Shown here piece after piece: positions 12,601-19,220 of a DNA stretch of 26,858 bases (position 1 is the first letter of the stretch; every line of letters starts with the position of its first letter). The stretch is from Clostridiales bacterium (GTDB lineage: Bacteria; Bacillota; Clostridia; Christensenellales; Aristaeellaceae). A model generated the notes under the pieces. It was not told the origin of the DNA, ran no database searches, and saw only the letters and a list, made by a program, of their open reading frames with translations. The stretch spans positions 1-26,858 of the forward strand of contig SFHK01000049.1 in NCBI GenBank assembly GCA_004556395.1. Reading direction: 5' to 3'. Position numbers and translations under genes: made by a program.

Positions 12601-12970
12601 GCCCCGCGACAGCGCATTGATTCGCAAGATGGCGCAGGAGCCGGAGCGGGTATTCCGCGTGCGTTTCCTTCAATCGACTGGCGAGCCGGACGCGCGTACG
12701 AACATGGCGACGGAGGACGAATTCAGCCTGCTGATGCGCCATTCGCTCGAACATGCCGCGCGGTTTACCAATGCCATTTCCACCGGTGAAACGGAAATCT
12801 CTCCGGCGCATTCGGAGGTGTCCGACGCGTGCCGCTTCTGCGATTACAGGGGCGCGTGCATGCTGGATAAGCAGATTCCCGGAGGGAAGGGGCGCAGGAT
12901 TCGCAAGATGAGCTTCGACGAGGTGTATGAACGGATCCGGGAGGAAATGGAGAAGCCGACGAAGGAATGA
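9674..12970 (+). CDS. addB: ATP-dependent helicase/nuclease subunit AddB
   Basis: AddB is one half of the AddAB helicase-nuclease that resects double-strand breaks up to Chi. The protein is 1098 aa. The 4Fe-4S staple is complete: Cys750 in AACPF, then Cys1053, Cys1056 and Cys1062 with the family spacing C-x2-C-x5-C. The RecB-type nuclease domain is intact, with VIDYKRGGKKLD (Asp903, Lys905) and LQLQLILYLAEA. The N-terminal helicase-like domain is recognisable (VVVMVPEQLTLDTE), but the P-loop at residues 8-15 reads GRKPALKP instead of a G-x4-GK[ST] motif. The ATG at 9674 has AGGAG 8 nt upstream; a GTG at 9620 in the same frame lacks such support. No addA lies next to it. Confidence 0.95.
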   Translation: MSVTFYTGRKPALKPALLRAVTEALNADERSSVVVMVPEQLTLDTERGLLEGLNLIGSFRLMVLSPKRLCDRIFDEAGRPERVRIDDRGRALLMGHVLRSLKKQLKWYAGARDRRGFEMRVVEEVIRFKQAGVDPDALLSLSEETGDGALKWKMHDLSLLYAAYEEALAGRFQDGEDEIREAMERLSSASSLRDASVFAFGFDLTTPIWNDFVTRLAGFVRHAAVFLPLENDGNARDFTLFGPLQASYERLLRAMNSAGIEWKRESLNEAGYAPNAAGFLAREVFCSPPEVYRAGNTSVQLAALRNPMEEARFAAALTRRLAMKNGWRYRDVMVLVGNTTEYMDALTAAFAEYEIPLFAAESRPLDRHPLARLLLETMRLLSGADADLSTLLLTGYAAITDDEGDRMLGYIARNGLRAREVLKPLRRGDAEMRAELEPIRQRLAEPMIELNERLTGARTLSEQLTAIFAYLERLNAAEKGDAMRERLIALGQRELAAEDAQVWNRVIGTLDQMNELLGDARVSKEELTEMFARAFSASQIKPLPQSGDAVVATGAARAGSGAVEALIVIGQSAASAADDGGLFDSDELANMAERLERFLGSGALARTRTDRMYLKNALAMARRYLCITYPMSTQDGAAVTPGALVEEAKTIFPGIEARGGVAQDEQMEAMRVSAVKAAENCLAVDLSEGRLTDAGREALNALKDSGSVDRLRAALGQNIASERITPKLAREVYGSLSKVSVTRLESFAACPFAHFVKYALKPEPEEPFGMNAKDEGTFYHDAVHAFLEQGKDEPEMPSEEEAVQRMNAISDALLEGAIREVIGENGIAQAEARRMRRILARAARALSAQLRGSAFRPVELEMAFGEGRYSLKLHTNAQTRLDGRIDRIDGMADADERYLRVIDYKRGGKKLDAGEVYEGLQLQLILYLAEAIHKYGARSAGAFYFRVDDPVINTESLNEEEIERLRAEKLRMEGILPRDSALIRKMAQEPERVFRVRFLQSTGEPDARTNMATEDEFSLLMRHSLEHAARFTNAISTGETEISPAHSEVSDACRFCDYRGACMLDKQIPGGKGRRIRKMSFDEVYERIREEMEKPTKE

Positions 12971-12990
12971 TTTTTCTCGAAGAGCAGAAC

Positions 12991-13036
12991 GGTAATACAA
13001 AAAGGCGTTCGATGACCGGACGCCTTTTGCATTACC
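12991..13036 (+). terminator. Strong terminator of addB (possibly bidirectional)
   Basis: A very long interrupted stem: GGTAAT (12991-12996) pairs with ATTACC (13031-13036), a 2-nt internal loop follows, AAAA pairs with TTTT, and GGCGTTCG (13004-13011) pairs with CGGACGCC (13017-13024) around ATGAC. The inner stem is followed by TTTTGC on the plus strand, and A residues before it would give a U-tract in the other direction. Confidence 0.85.
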
Positions 13037-13070
13037 ATAGGTGGGAGAACGGGCAGTTTCTAATAAGAAG

Positions 13071-13098
13071 GGAGCCGCCCGGAAAACCGGACGGCTCC
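13071..13098 (-). terminator. Terminator of the sugar ABC transporter operon
   Basis: GGAGCCGCCCGG (13071-13082) pairs with CCGGACGGCTCC (13087-13098), with one mismatch, around AAAA. On the minus strand it lies 34 nt after the stop codon of the solute-binding protein gene and is followed by CTTCTTATT. TTTT also follows it on the plus strand, so it may act both ways. Confidence 0.8.
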
Positions 13099-13132
13099 TT
13101 TTCAGAGACTGCGAAACGCGGGGGAAGTGAGA

Positions 13133-14665
13133 TTACTTCGCGGCGCGCCACGCGTCAACCTGCGCCTGAACGGCTTCGACGATGGTGTCAACGCCGTTGG
13201 CATGCAGCTTCGCGCGGAACTCTTCGACGATCTTCTCAACTTCTTCCTGGCTGGCGCACTTGCCGTTAGTCAGGTCTTCCTGGTACTCAAGCACGATGCT
13301 GGTGCAGGCCGCGAGTTCGTTGGTGACGACGGAGGTGTCGAAGCCGAAGCCGAGGTGGCTGGGGATGACGCACTCCGCGTTCAGGCGGTTCATCTCGGTC
13401 ATCATTTCGTTGTTCGGGCCAACGAGATCCTTCGGCGCGTTGACGATGGTCAGGTTGCCGACGGGAGCGTTGTACCAGTAGTAGTAGCCGCGGTTGCCGA
13501 CCTCGGCGTTGCGGGAGCCTTCGAAGTTGAAGGTCATTTCGCCGTTGGCGTCATAGTCCCAGTGCACGCCCTGGACGCCGAAGCGCATGAGGGTCGCGAC
13601 AAAGGGATCGGTGTTGACGAGGTTCAGAACCATCATGGCGCGCTCGGGGTTCTTGCAGTTGGCGCTGATGGCGGTGCCGGCGGAGTAGTAGTTGTTGGTC
13701 TCGGTCCAGATGTGATCGGACATGACCATCTTGCTGGTCCAGGCGTCGCTGAAGAGGTGCTCCTGCATGTAGGTGTAGCCCCAGCCGATGAAGAAGCAAA
13801 CGCCGTTGTTGGGCTTTCTGAGGTCGTCCTTGTCGGTGTAGTCATACAGGTAGATGCCGTCCGCGACGAGCTTCTGCTTCTGCAGGCAGAACTCGAGGAA
13901 TTCGGGGGTATCATAGAAGTTGAAGACGGTTTCGGTGTCGTAGCCTTCGACGTCCATGATGCCGTCGATGTTGGCAACGGCCATGTAGGAGTCATTCAGG
14001 AAGGTTTCGAACGCGAAGTTGTAGGGGTAGATCAGGTTGTTGTTCCAGACGATCGGGTAATCCTTCATTTCGGGATGGGCTTCGTCGCGCCATTCCTTCA
14101 TGTCGTAGAACAGCTCTTCCAGATCGCGGAAGTTGGAGTAGTGGTAGTCATCCAGATTGATGCCGCTCTCTTCAACCATGTCCGCATTGTAGATCAGGGA
14201 GATGAAGTAGCCGTTGTCCTTCTTGGAGGGGATGCCGTAGATGTTGCCGTTGACCTTCATGCCTTCCCAAACGCCGTCCGGGAACAGGGCCTTGGTGTCG
14301 GCCGCGAAGGTGTCGAGGAACTCGTTCATCGGGTAGTAGCTGCCGCGCTGGGACTCGATGACGTAGTCGCTCTTGGACTGGCTGCCGAAGCCGACGATGC
14401 CGCAGTCCTCGCCGGAAGCCAGCATGGTGCCCATCTTGGCAACCCAGTCGGGGCTGGTCATGTAGGTGATTTTGACTTTGCAGTTGATCTTCTCCATGAG
14501 GTACTCATTCAGCGCGTCATTGACGATCTTCAGGTCGGCGTCGTTCGGCGGCTGAGAGCCGATGTACCAGTTGATCTCGCAGTAGTCGAGGTCGCTCTCG
14601 GCGATGGCGAAGCCACAGGAGAGAACGAACAGGAGCGCCAGCAACATGGCAAGCAGTTTCTTCAT
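13133..14665 (-). CDS. Extracellular solute-binding protein of a carbohydrate ABC transporter (LplA/family 1 type)
   Basis: A 510-aa exported binding protein, last in the operon after two permeases, so it should capture an oligosaccharide or similar ligand outside the cell. Residues 1-22 are a signal peptide. The fold pattern of large LplA-like proteins is visible: EINWYIGSQ near the start, GDCGIVGFG-like hinge text, YGIPSKKDNGYF, then a C-terminal half rich in Tyr/Trp (YYSAGTAISANCKNPERAMMVLN), useful for sugar stacking. The cleavage type is unclear: VLSC at 14-17 is a poor lipobox and AIA at 20-22 before Glu suits signal peptidase I. AAGGAGG precedes the ATG. The ligand cannot be told from the sequence. 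Confidence 0.9.
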   Translation of the reverse strand: MKKLLAMLLALLFVLSCGFAIAESDLDYCEINWYIGSQPPNDADLKIVNDALNEYLMEKINCKVKITYMTSPDWVAKMGTMLASGEDCGIVGFGSQSKSDYVIESQRGSYYPMNEFLDTFAADTKALFPDGVWEGMKVNGNIYGIPSKKDNGYFISLIYNADMVEESGINLDDYHYSNFRDLEELFYDMKEWRDEAHPEMKDYPIVWNNNLIYPYNFAFETFLNDSYMAVANIDGIMDVEGYDTETVFNFYDTPEFLEFCLQKQKLVADGIYLYDYTDKDDLRKPNNGVCFFIGWGYTYMQEHLFSDAWTSKMVMSDHIWTETNNYYSAGTAISANCKNPERAMMVLNLVNTDPFVATLMRFGVQGVHWDYDANGEMTFNFEGSRNAEVGNRGYYYWYNAPVGNLTIVNAPKDLVGPNNEMMTEMNRLNAECVIPSHLGFGFDTSVVTNELAACTSIVLEYQEDLTNGKCASQEEVEKIVEEFRAKLHANGVDTIVEAVQAQVDAWRAAK

Positions 14666-14690
14666 GGGGTGTGCCTCCTTATACTTTTTA

Positions 14691-14706
14691 CAGCCATCCG
14701 GCTGTT
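14691..14706 (-). other. Intercistronic hairpin before the binding-protein gene
   Basis: ACAGCC (14691-14696) and GGCTGT (14701-14706) form a 6-bp stem with a 4-nt loop in the 51-nt gap between the permease and binding-protein genes. On the transcribed strand it is followed by AAAAAG, not by U, so it is not a terminator. It could protect or mark the 5' end of the binding-protein part of the mRNA. Confidence 0.45.
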
Positions 14707-14716
14707 GGGTACGATG

Positions 14717-15646
14717 TTATTCCTTCACGCTGCCCATCGTCAGGCCCTGCACGAAGTACCGCTGGAAGAACGGATATGCGCACAGGATCGGAACGATGAC
14801 GATGATCGTGCAGGCCATGCGAAGGTTCTGGTCGGGCAGGCTGTTGAGGAAGGCGATGCCGTCCGGCGTGCCCGCGACTTCGGCGTTCTGCTTCAGGAAG
14901 TCGATGTTGTCCTGAATGTTCTTGAGCATCGTCTGCAGCGGGATCAGGCTGGCCTTCTTGATGTACAGCATGCCGGTGAACCAGTCGTTCCAGCGGCTGA
15001 CCACGTTAAACAGCGCGATAGTGGCGATGCCGGCCTTGAACAGCGGCAGCACGATGCTTACGTAGACGCGGAAGTGACCCGCGCCGTCGATGCGCGCGGC
15101 TTCGAACAGCGTGTCCGGGATGGTGGTGAGGATGAACGTGCGCAGGATGATGACGTTGTAAACCGACACCAGACTCGGCAGAAGGAAGATCCAGATGCTG
15201 TCGTTGATGTGCAGGTAGCGGACGTTCATGATGTAGGACGGAACGAGACCGCCGGAGAACAGCATCGTGAAGAACAGAATCCACATGAAGAACTTGCGGA
15301 ACACGAAGTTCTTCTGCGCCAGCACGTAGGCGTACATCGTCATTACGAACAGGCTCATCAGGGTGCCGAGGATGGTAATGATGATGGTGATTCGGTAGGA
15401 GACCAGAATCTGGTCGCCCATCTTCGCCAGATACTTATATCCGACAAGCGTCCATTCCGTGGGGAAGAACGAGAAGCCGTTCAGCGCGATAGAGGCTTCG
15501 GAGGAGAAGGAAACGACGACGATCAGCACCAGCGGAATCAGCATCAGAAGCGAGATCAGGCAGAGGATGATGGAGAAAACGACGTTCCAGCCCGTCTTGA
15601 TCTGGTTGAAGTGGTGATCCCTGTACAGGTTTTTCTGCTTTGCCAT
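14717..15646 (-). CDS. Carbohydrate ABC transporter permease (YtcP/LplC type)
   Basis: This 309-aa inner membrane permease pairs with the gene before it. About six membrane segments are visible (roughly 20-46, 83-108, 118-139, 148-170, 195-215 and 270-295). The EAA loop that docks the ATPase reads EAARIDGAGHFRVYVSIVLP (182-201), which is typical. Family marks include SFSSE near residue 48 and the C-terminal FFQRYFVQGLTMGSVKE. The ribosome binding site AAGGAGGTGG overlaps the stop codon of the upstream permease, so the two are tightly coupled. No ATPase gene is present; in this transporter class a shared MsmX-type ATPase encoded elsewhere usually serves. Confidence 0.95.
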   Translation of the reverse strand: MAKQKNLYRDHHFNQIKTGWNVVFSIILCLISLLMLIPLVLIVVVSFSSEASIALNGFSFFPTEWTLVGYKYLAKMGDQILVSYRITIIITILGTLMSLFVMTMYAYVLAQKNFVFRKFFMWILFFTMLFSGGLVPSYIMNVRYLHINDSIWIFLLPSLVSVYNVIILRTFILTTIPDTLFEAARIDGAGHFRVYVSIVLPLFKAGIATIALFNVVSRWNDWFTGMLYIKKASLIPLQTMLKNIQDNIDFLKQNAEVAGTPDGIAFLNSLPDQNLRMACTIIVIVPILCAYPFFQRYFVQGLTMGSVKE

Positions 15647-15660
15647 TCTCGTCCACCTCC

Positions 15661-16593
15661 TTAAAACATCGCGCTGTCGGCGTCGATCTTGGTGACTACC
15701 CAGTTGAAGAACAGCACCAGCACGAAGCCAACCACGGACTGATACAGACCCGCCGCCGTGGACATGCCCACGTTGGAGAGCGAGGTGAGCGCACGATAGA
15801 TGTAGGTATCGATGACGTCCGTCACCGCGTAGATGCGGCCGGAGTTCTTGGTGACCACGTAGAACAGGCCGAAGTCGCCGCGGAAGATGTTACCCATGGA
15901 CAGAATCAGCGAAACGCCGATGACCAGGCGCATGTGCGGGATGGTGATGTACCACGCCTGCTGGAGCTTGTTCGCGCCGTCGAGCACGGCGGCCTCGTAG
16001 TAGTCCTGCGAAATGCCGGAGATGACGGCCAGATACAGAACCGTGGAGTAGCCGACGTTCTTCCATGCGTTGATGCCGACCAGAAGCCCCGGCCACAGGC
16101 TGCGCTGCTGATACCAGTCGAGCTTTGTGGTCTGACGGCCGAGATTGATCATCACGCGATTGACGATGCCGTAATCATAGTCGAGGAACGCGCCCAGCAC
16201 GATAGCCACGACTGCCCAGCTGAGGAAGTGCGGCAGCATGTAAATCGTCTGAAGCGTTTTGGCCATCATGCGCGAGCGCAGCTCGGAGAGCAGCAGCGAC
16301 ATGAGAACAGCCAGAATGAGGTTCACCGCGATGAATACCAGATTATAGCACACGGTATTGCGGGTGATGACCCACGCGTCGGTAGACACGAAAAGGAACT
16401 GGAAGTTCTTGAGGCCGACAAACGGACTGCCCCAGATGCCCTTGGTGATGTTCAGATCTTGAAAGGCCATCACAAGGCCGAAGATGGGCAGATAGCAGAA
16501 GATAACCAGCCATACGACCGTGGGCAGAGCCATGATATACAGCGGCAAATCTTCCCTGCGGAAGCGTTTCTTTGGGGTGAGCGTTTTGAGCAT
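15661..16593 (-). CDS. Carbohydrate ABC transporter permease (LplB type)
   Basis: First gene of the operon, 310 aa, inner membrane. The charged N-terminus RFRREDLPLYIMALP and CYLPIFGLVMAFQDLNI are typical for LplB-like permeases, followed by WGSPFVGLKNFQFLF and about six membrane segments. The EAA loop reads EAAVLDGANKLQQAWYITIP (200-219). The ATG is preceded by GGAAAGG at somewhat long spacing, weaker than the sites of the two later genes. Transcription should start at the consensus promoter about 60 nt upstream. Substrate is unknown; no glycosidase or sensor gene is beside it. Confidence 0.95.
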   Translation of the reverse strand: MLKTLTPKKRFRREDLPLYIMALPTVVWLVIFCYLPIFGLVMAFQDLNITKGIWGSPFVGLKNFQFLFVSTDAWVITRNTVCYNLVFIAVNLILAVLMSLLLSELRSRMMAKTLQTIYMLPHFLSWAVVAIVLGAFLDYDYGIVNRVMINLGRQTTKLDWYQQRSLWPGLLVGINAWKNVGYSTVLYLAVISGISQDYYEAAVLDGANKLQQAWYITIPHMRLVIGVSLILSMGNIFRGDFGLFYVVTKNSGRIYAVTDVIDTYIYRALTSLSNVGMSTAAGLYQSVVGFVLVLFFNWVVTKIDADSAMF

Positions 16594-16648
16594 TGGGTCA
16601 CGGCCTTTCCGTCCAGATTGCGCGGCTCTGTTTCCTTAGAGCAGATAT

Positions 16649-16677
16649 ATTATAATGCACAATTTCATCCATGTCAA
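16649..16677 (-). promoter_or_regulatory. Consensus sigma-A promoter of the ABC transporter operon
   Basis: On the minus strand a perfect TTGACA (16677-16672) and a perfect TATAAT (16654-16649) are separated by exactly 17 bp. A promoter this strong would normally be held by a regulator. Confidence 0.92.
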
Positions 16678-16712
16678 TAGAAAATATACAAATAATTATG
16701 TAGTTTCTCTAT
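16677..16712. promoter_or_regulatory. Imperfect AT-rich dyad just upstream of the transporter promoter
   Basis: ATAGAAAATATACA (16677-16690) and TGTAGTTTCTCTAT (16699-16712) are inverted copies matching at 11 of 14 positions with an 8-nt spacer. The dyad touches the edge of the -35 box, a position suited to a regulator. The AT-rich context makes chance pairing possible. Confidence 0.35.
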
Positions 16713-16799
16713 GCTGGGTCAAAAACGGGAAAAATCCGAAAAAAATGCGCGTTGAACGTTACACAAAGCTTCCGGCTCCGTAAATTTGGCGGTGTGGGA

Positions 16800-16828
16800 T
16801 TGCTTTCCCGCGCCGTCTGCGATATAAT
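16800..16828 (+). promoter_or_regulatory. Sigma-A promoter of the membrane-protein gene
   Basis: TTGCTT (16800-16805) and TATAAT (16823-16828) with a 17-bp spacer, divergent from the transporter promoter and 35 nt before the gene at 16863. Confidence 0.75.
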
Positions 16829-16862
16829 GAAAAAAACCTTTTAAAGGCGGGAGAAATGCGCA

Positions 16863-17393
16863 ATGAAAGACGAAAAAGCGTGTATCGCGAAGCACTGGCC
16901 CGAGGCCTTTCAGATCGCCATTAAACAGAGCATGCAGGTTGTGCGCGTGAAGGGGAAAAAGCGCCGCACCGTGAATCTGTCGGAGGATGAACGCATGGCG
17001 ATGTTTCATTTTTACCGGCAGAATGTGAAGGACGACCGGGCGATGGCCGTCGAGGCCATCGGCATGAACGCGAGACGTGCGACCGCGCGCTCGCCGCTGT
17101 TTTCCGCGGGCATCTGCGTGGCCATTCTCGCGTTCCTTGCGCAGTCCATCTTCAAAAAGCTGGCGTACCCGGCGCTGCTCGTGCTCCTGTCCGCGCTGGC
17201 GGGCTATGTGTGGTACGCCGCGCGGCAGAGGGCGGCGCAGATCTGGCAGAGCGGCCGCCGCGAGAATCCTGCGGAGGCGCTGACGAAGATGTGCGCGGCG
17301 CTGGCTTCGCCGCTGAAGAGCGCGTCCTACCCCGTGCTGGGCGGGCTGATCGCCGCGATCGGCGTCGCGCTGTACATGATCATCTTTCAATAA
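16863..17393 (+). CDS. Hypothetical small membrane protein
   Basis: A 176-aa protein I do not recognise. The first 80 residues are soluble and charged (KHWPEAFQIAIKQSM, KGKKRRTVNLSEDERM, then a basic MNARRATARS). Two close hydrophobic segments follow (about 79-96 and 99-117), then a basic cytoplasmic-looking stretch and a third segment near the C-terminus (VLGGLIAAIGVALYMIIF). It is therefore probably an inner membrane protein with about three passes. GGGAG lies 9 nt before the ATG; an ATG at 16856 is in another frame. Its TAA stop is shared with the first bases of the repeat that starts at 17391. The next gene on this strand is the Lrp-type regulator. Confidence 0.8.
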   Translation: MKDEKACIAKHWPEAFQIAIKQSMQVVRVKGKKRRTVNLSEDERMAMFHFYRQNVKDDRAMAVEAIGMNARRATARSPLFSAGICVAILAFLAQSIFKKLAYPALLVLLSALAGYVWYAARQRAAQIWQSGRRENPAEALTKMCAALASPLKSASYPVLGGLIAAIGVALYMIIFQ

Positions 17394-17518
17394 AGGCACC
17401 ACCGCACAATTCGGCGGCACGTCGGGCGATGTCTTTTCCGCCATCTGCGGCATGCAAATTTCTCGATTTACCTCCAGTAAACCTTCGAAATTTGCATTTG
17501 CATCTGACGAAAAATCCA
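17391..17518. repeat. Dispersed structured repeat, copy 1, right end missing
   Basis: Positions 17393-17518 match 25220-25345 over 126 bp without gaps and with 7 mismatches. The left end reads TAAAGGCACCACCGCACAA, with TA at 17391-17392. A long hairpin (17452-17497) has perfect 11-bp arms, ATGCAAATTTC and GAAATTTGCAT, and a shorter inner stem GATTTAC/GTAAACC with one mismatch. A smaller CCGC/GCGG hairpin precedes it. Homology stops after AATCCA at 17518, so the terminal inverted repeat seen in copy 2 is lost or never present here. It fills the gap between the membrane-protein gene and the regulator gene. Confidence 0.92.
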
Positions 17519-17526
17519 GGCTTTTT

Positions 17527-18021
17527 ATGCTGAGCGAATTTGACGTATCGGTGCTGGAAATTCTTTCGGAGGACGCGCGCACCGCGCCCGAGCGCATCGC
17601 CGTGATGACCGGGCGCGGGGAAGACGAGGTAAAAAGCGTGATCGCGCGTTTGGAGCGCGACCGGGTGATTCTGAAATATCCCGCCATGGTGAACTGGGAT
17701 CTGGTGCGGGACGACAAGGTGCAGGCGCTGATCGAGGTGCGCGTAACGCCCCAGCGCGACGAGGGCTTCGACGTGATTGCCGAGCGGATTTACCGCTTTG
17801 AGGAGGTCAAGAGCGTCTATCTGATGAGCGGCGCGTACGACCTGATGGTCATCGTCGAGGGCACGAACATCAAGCAGCTGGCGCTGTTTGTGGCGGAGAA
17901 GCTGTCTACCATCGAGCATGTGCTTTCCACCGCGACGCATTTTGTTCTGAAAAAATACAAACAGGACGGCGTAACCATGATGAAGGGCGAGCAGGACGAC
18001 AGACTGCAGGTGAGCCCGTGA
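17527..18021 (+). CDS. Lrp/AsnC-family transcriptional regulator
   Basis: A 164-aa DNA-binding regulator. An N-terminal winged helix (FDVSVLEILSEDARTAPERI ... VKSVIARLERDRVI) is followed by the RAM ligand domain, with VQALIEVRVTP and SGAYDLMVIVEG as its usual marks. It likely controls the aminotransferase gene it overlaps by 4 nt, in response to an amino acid; this is inferred from position. I chose the ATG at 17527. An in-frame ATG at 17452 lies inside the repeat, lacks a ribosome binding site and would add 25 residues unrelated to the family. Even at 17527 the site is poor (AGG 6 nt upstream), probably because the repeat has replaced the native upstream region. Confidence 0.88.
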   Translation: MLSEFDVSVLEILSEDARTAPERIAVMTGRGEDEVKSVIARLERDRVILKYPAMVNWDLVRDDKVQALIEVRVTPQRDEGFDVIAERIYRFEEVKSVYLMSGAYDLMVIVEGTNIKQLALFVAEKLSTIEHVLSTATHFVLKKYKQDGVTMMKGEQDDRLQVSP

Positions 18022-19199
18022 ACTACGAACGCGTACTGTGCGAGCGGGTGCGGAAGGTTCCGCCCTCCGGCATTCGAAGGTTTTTTGATATTGTGAGCGA
18101 GATGAAGGACGTGATCTCGCTGGGCGTGGGTGAGCCGGACTTTACCACGCCGTGGCGCTGCTCGGACGCGGCGATTTATTCGCTGCGCACGGGGCATACG
18201 CACTATACGTCCAACCGGGGTCTCAAGGAGCTGACGCGCCTGATTTCCGAATACGAGGCGCGCTTTGGCGTGCGCTATGATCCCGCGACGGAGGTCATGG
18301 TCACGGTCGGCGCGAGCGAGGGCATCGACCTTGCGCTGCGCGCGCTGATCGAGCCGGGCGACGAAGTGCTGGTTCCCGACCCCAGCTATGTCTCCTACAT
18401 GCCCTGCGTGGCGTTCGCCGGGGGCGTGTGCGTGCCGGTGAAGACAACGGCGGAAAACGGGTTCCGGCTGACGGCGGACATGCTGAAGGCGCGGATCACG
18501 CCGAAGACCAAGGCGGTCATCTTCCCATACCCCAACAATCCCACCGGCGGCGTGATGGAGCCGGAGGATATGAAGGAGCTGGCGGTGGCGCTGGACGGCA
18601 CGGACATCGTGGTGATTGCCGACGAAATCTACGCCGAGCTTACCTATACCGGGCGGCCGCACGTCGCGTTCGCGTCGATTCCGGGCATGCGGGAGCGGAC
18701 GATCACGCTGAACGGCTTTTCCAAGGCGTTCGCCATGACGGGCTGGCGCATGGGCTACGCCTGCGCACCGAAGGAAATTCTGGATGTGATGATGCGCGTG
18801 CATCAGTACACGATCATGTGCGCGCCCACGGCGGGACAGTACGCCGCGGTGGAGGCGCTGAAGAGCGGGCTGGAAACTGACTTTGCCGACGTGAAGCGCA
18901 TGGTTCGGCAGTATGACCGCCGCCGTCGCGTGATCGTGGACGGTCTGCGCGCGGCGGGGCTGGAAACGCATGAGCCGCTGGGCGCGTTTTACGCGTTTCC
19001 GTGCGTTCGCTCGACCGGCATGACCTCGCAGGAATTCTGCGTGCGGCTGCTGGAGGAGGAGCGCGTGGCGTGCGTGCCCGGCGACGCGTTTGGCGAGACT
19101 GGCGAGGGATACGTGCGCTGTTCGTACGCTTCGTCGCTGGAAAATATCACCGAAGCCGTGCGCCGCATCGGGGCGTTCACGGCAAGGCATCACGGCTGA
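18018..19199 (+). CDS. PLP-dependent aminotransferase, class I/II (AspC/PatA-like)
   Basis: This 393-aa cytosolic fold-type I aminotransferase is complete: SLGVGEPDF near residue 34, HYTSNRGLKEL (62-72), PNNPTGG (172-178) with Asn174, DEIYAEL with Asp202 and Tyr205, and the PLP lysine Lys236 in NGFSKAFAMTGWRMGY. The C-terminal Arg that binds the substrate carboxylate is in the YVRCSYASS block. The start is GTG, overlapping the regulator stop as GTGA, with AGGTGAG upstream. The exact amino acid cannot be told; aromatic, aspartate or alanine-type substrates are possible. The pairing with an Lrp-type gene is common in Clostridia. Confidence 0.95.
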   Translation: MNYERVLCERVRKVPPSGIRRFFDIVSEMKDVISLGVGEPDFTTPWRCSDAAIYSLRTGHTHYTSNRGLKELTRLISEYEARFGVRYDPATEVMVTVGASEGIDLALRALIEPGDEVLVPDPSYVSYMPCVAFAGGVCVPVKTTAENGFRLTADMLKARITPKTKAVIFPYPNNPTGGVMEPEDMKELAVALDGTDIVVIADEIYAELTYTGRPHVAFASIPGMRERTITLNGFSKAFAMTGWRMGYACAPKEILDVMMRVHQYTIMCAPTAGQYAAVEALKSGLETDFADVKRMVRQYDRRRRVIVDGLRAAGLETHEPLGAFYAFPCVRSTGMTSQEFCVRLLEEERVACVPGDAFGETGEGYVRCSYASSLENITEAVRRIGAFTARHHG

Positions 19200-19220
19200 G
19201 GACATTGGAAAGGGAAAGGC

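Noticed and set aside
13127..15664. An 845-codon plus-strand open frame opposite the transporter genes
   Set aside because: The minus-strand genes are clearly recognised; the opposite frame is Val/Asp/His-rich low-information sequence without a ribosome binding site.
17452..17526. N-terminal extension of the Lrp-type regulator starting inside the repeat
   Set aside because: The 25 residues come from the dispersed repeat, have no match to the family and no ribosome binding site upstream.
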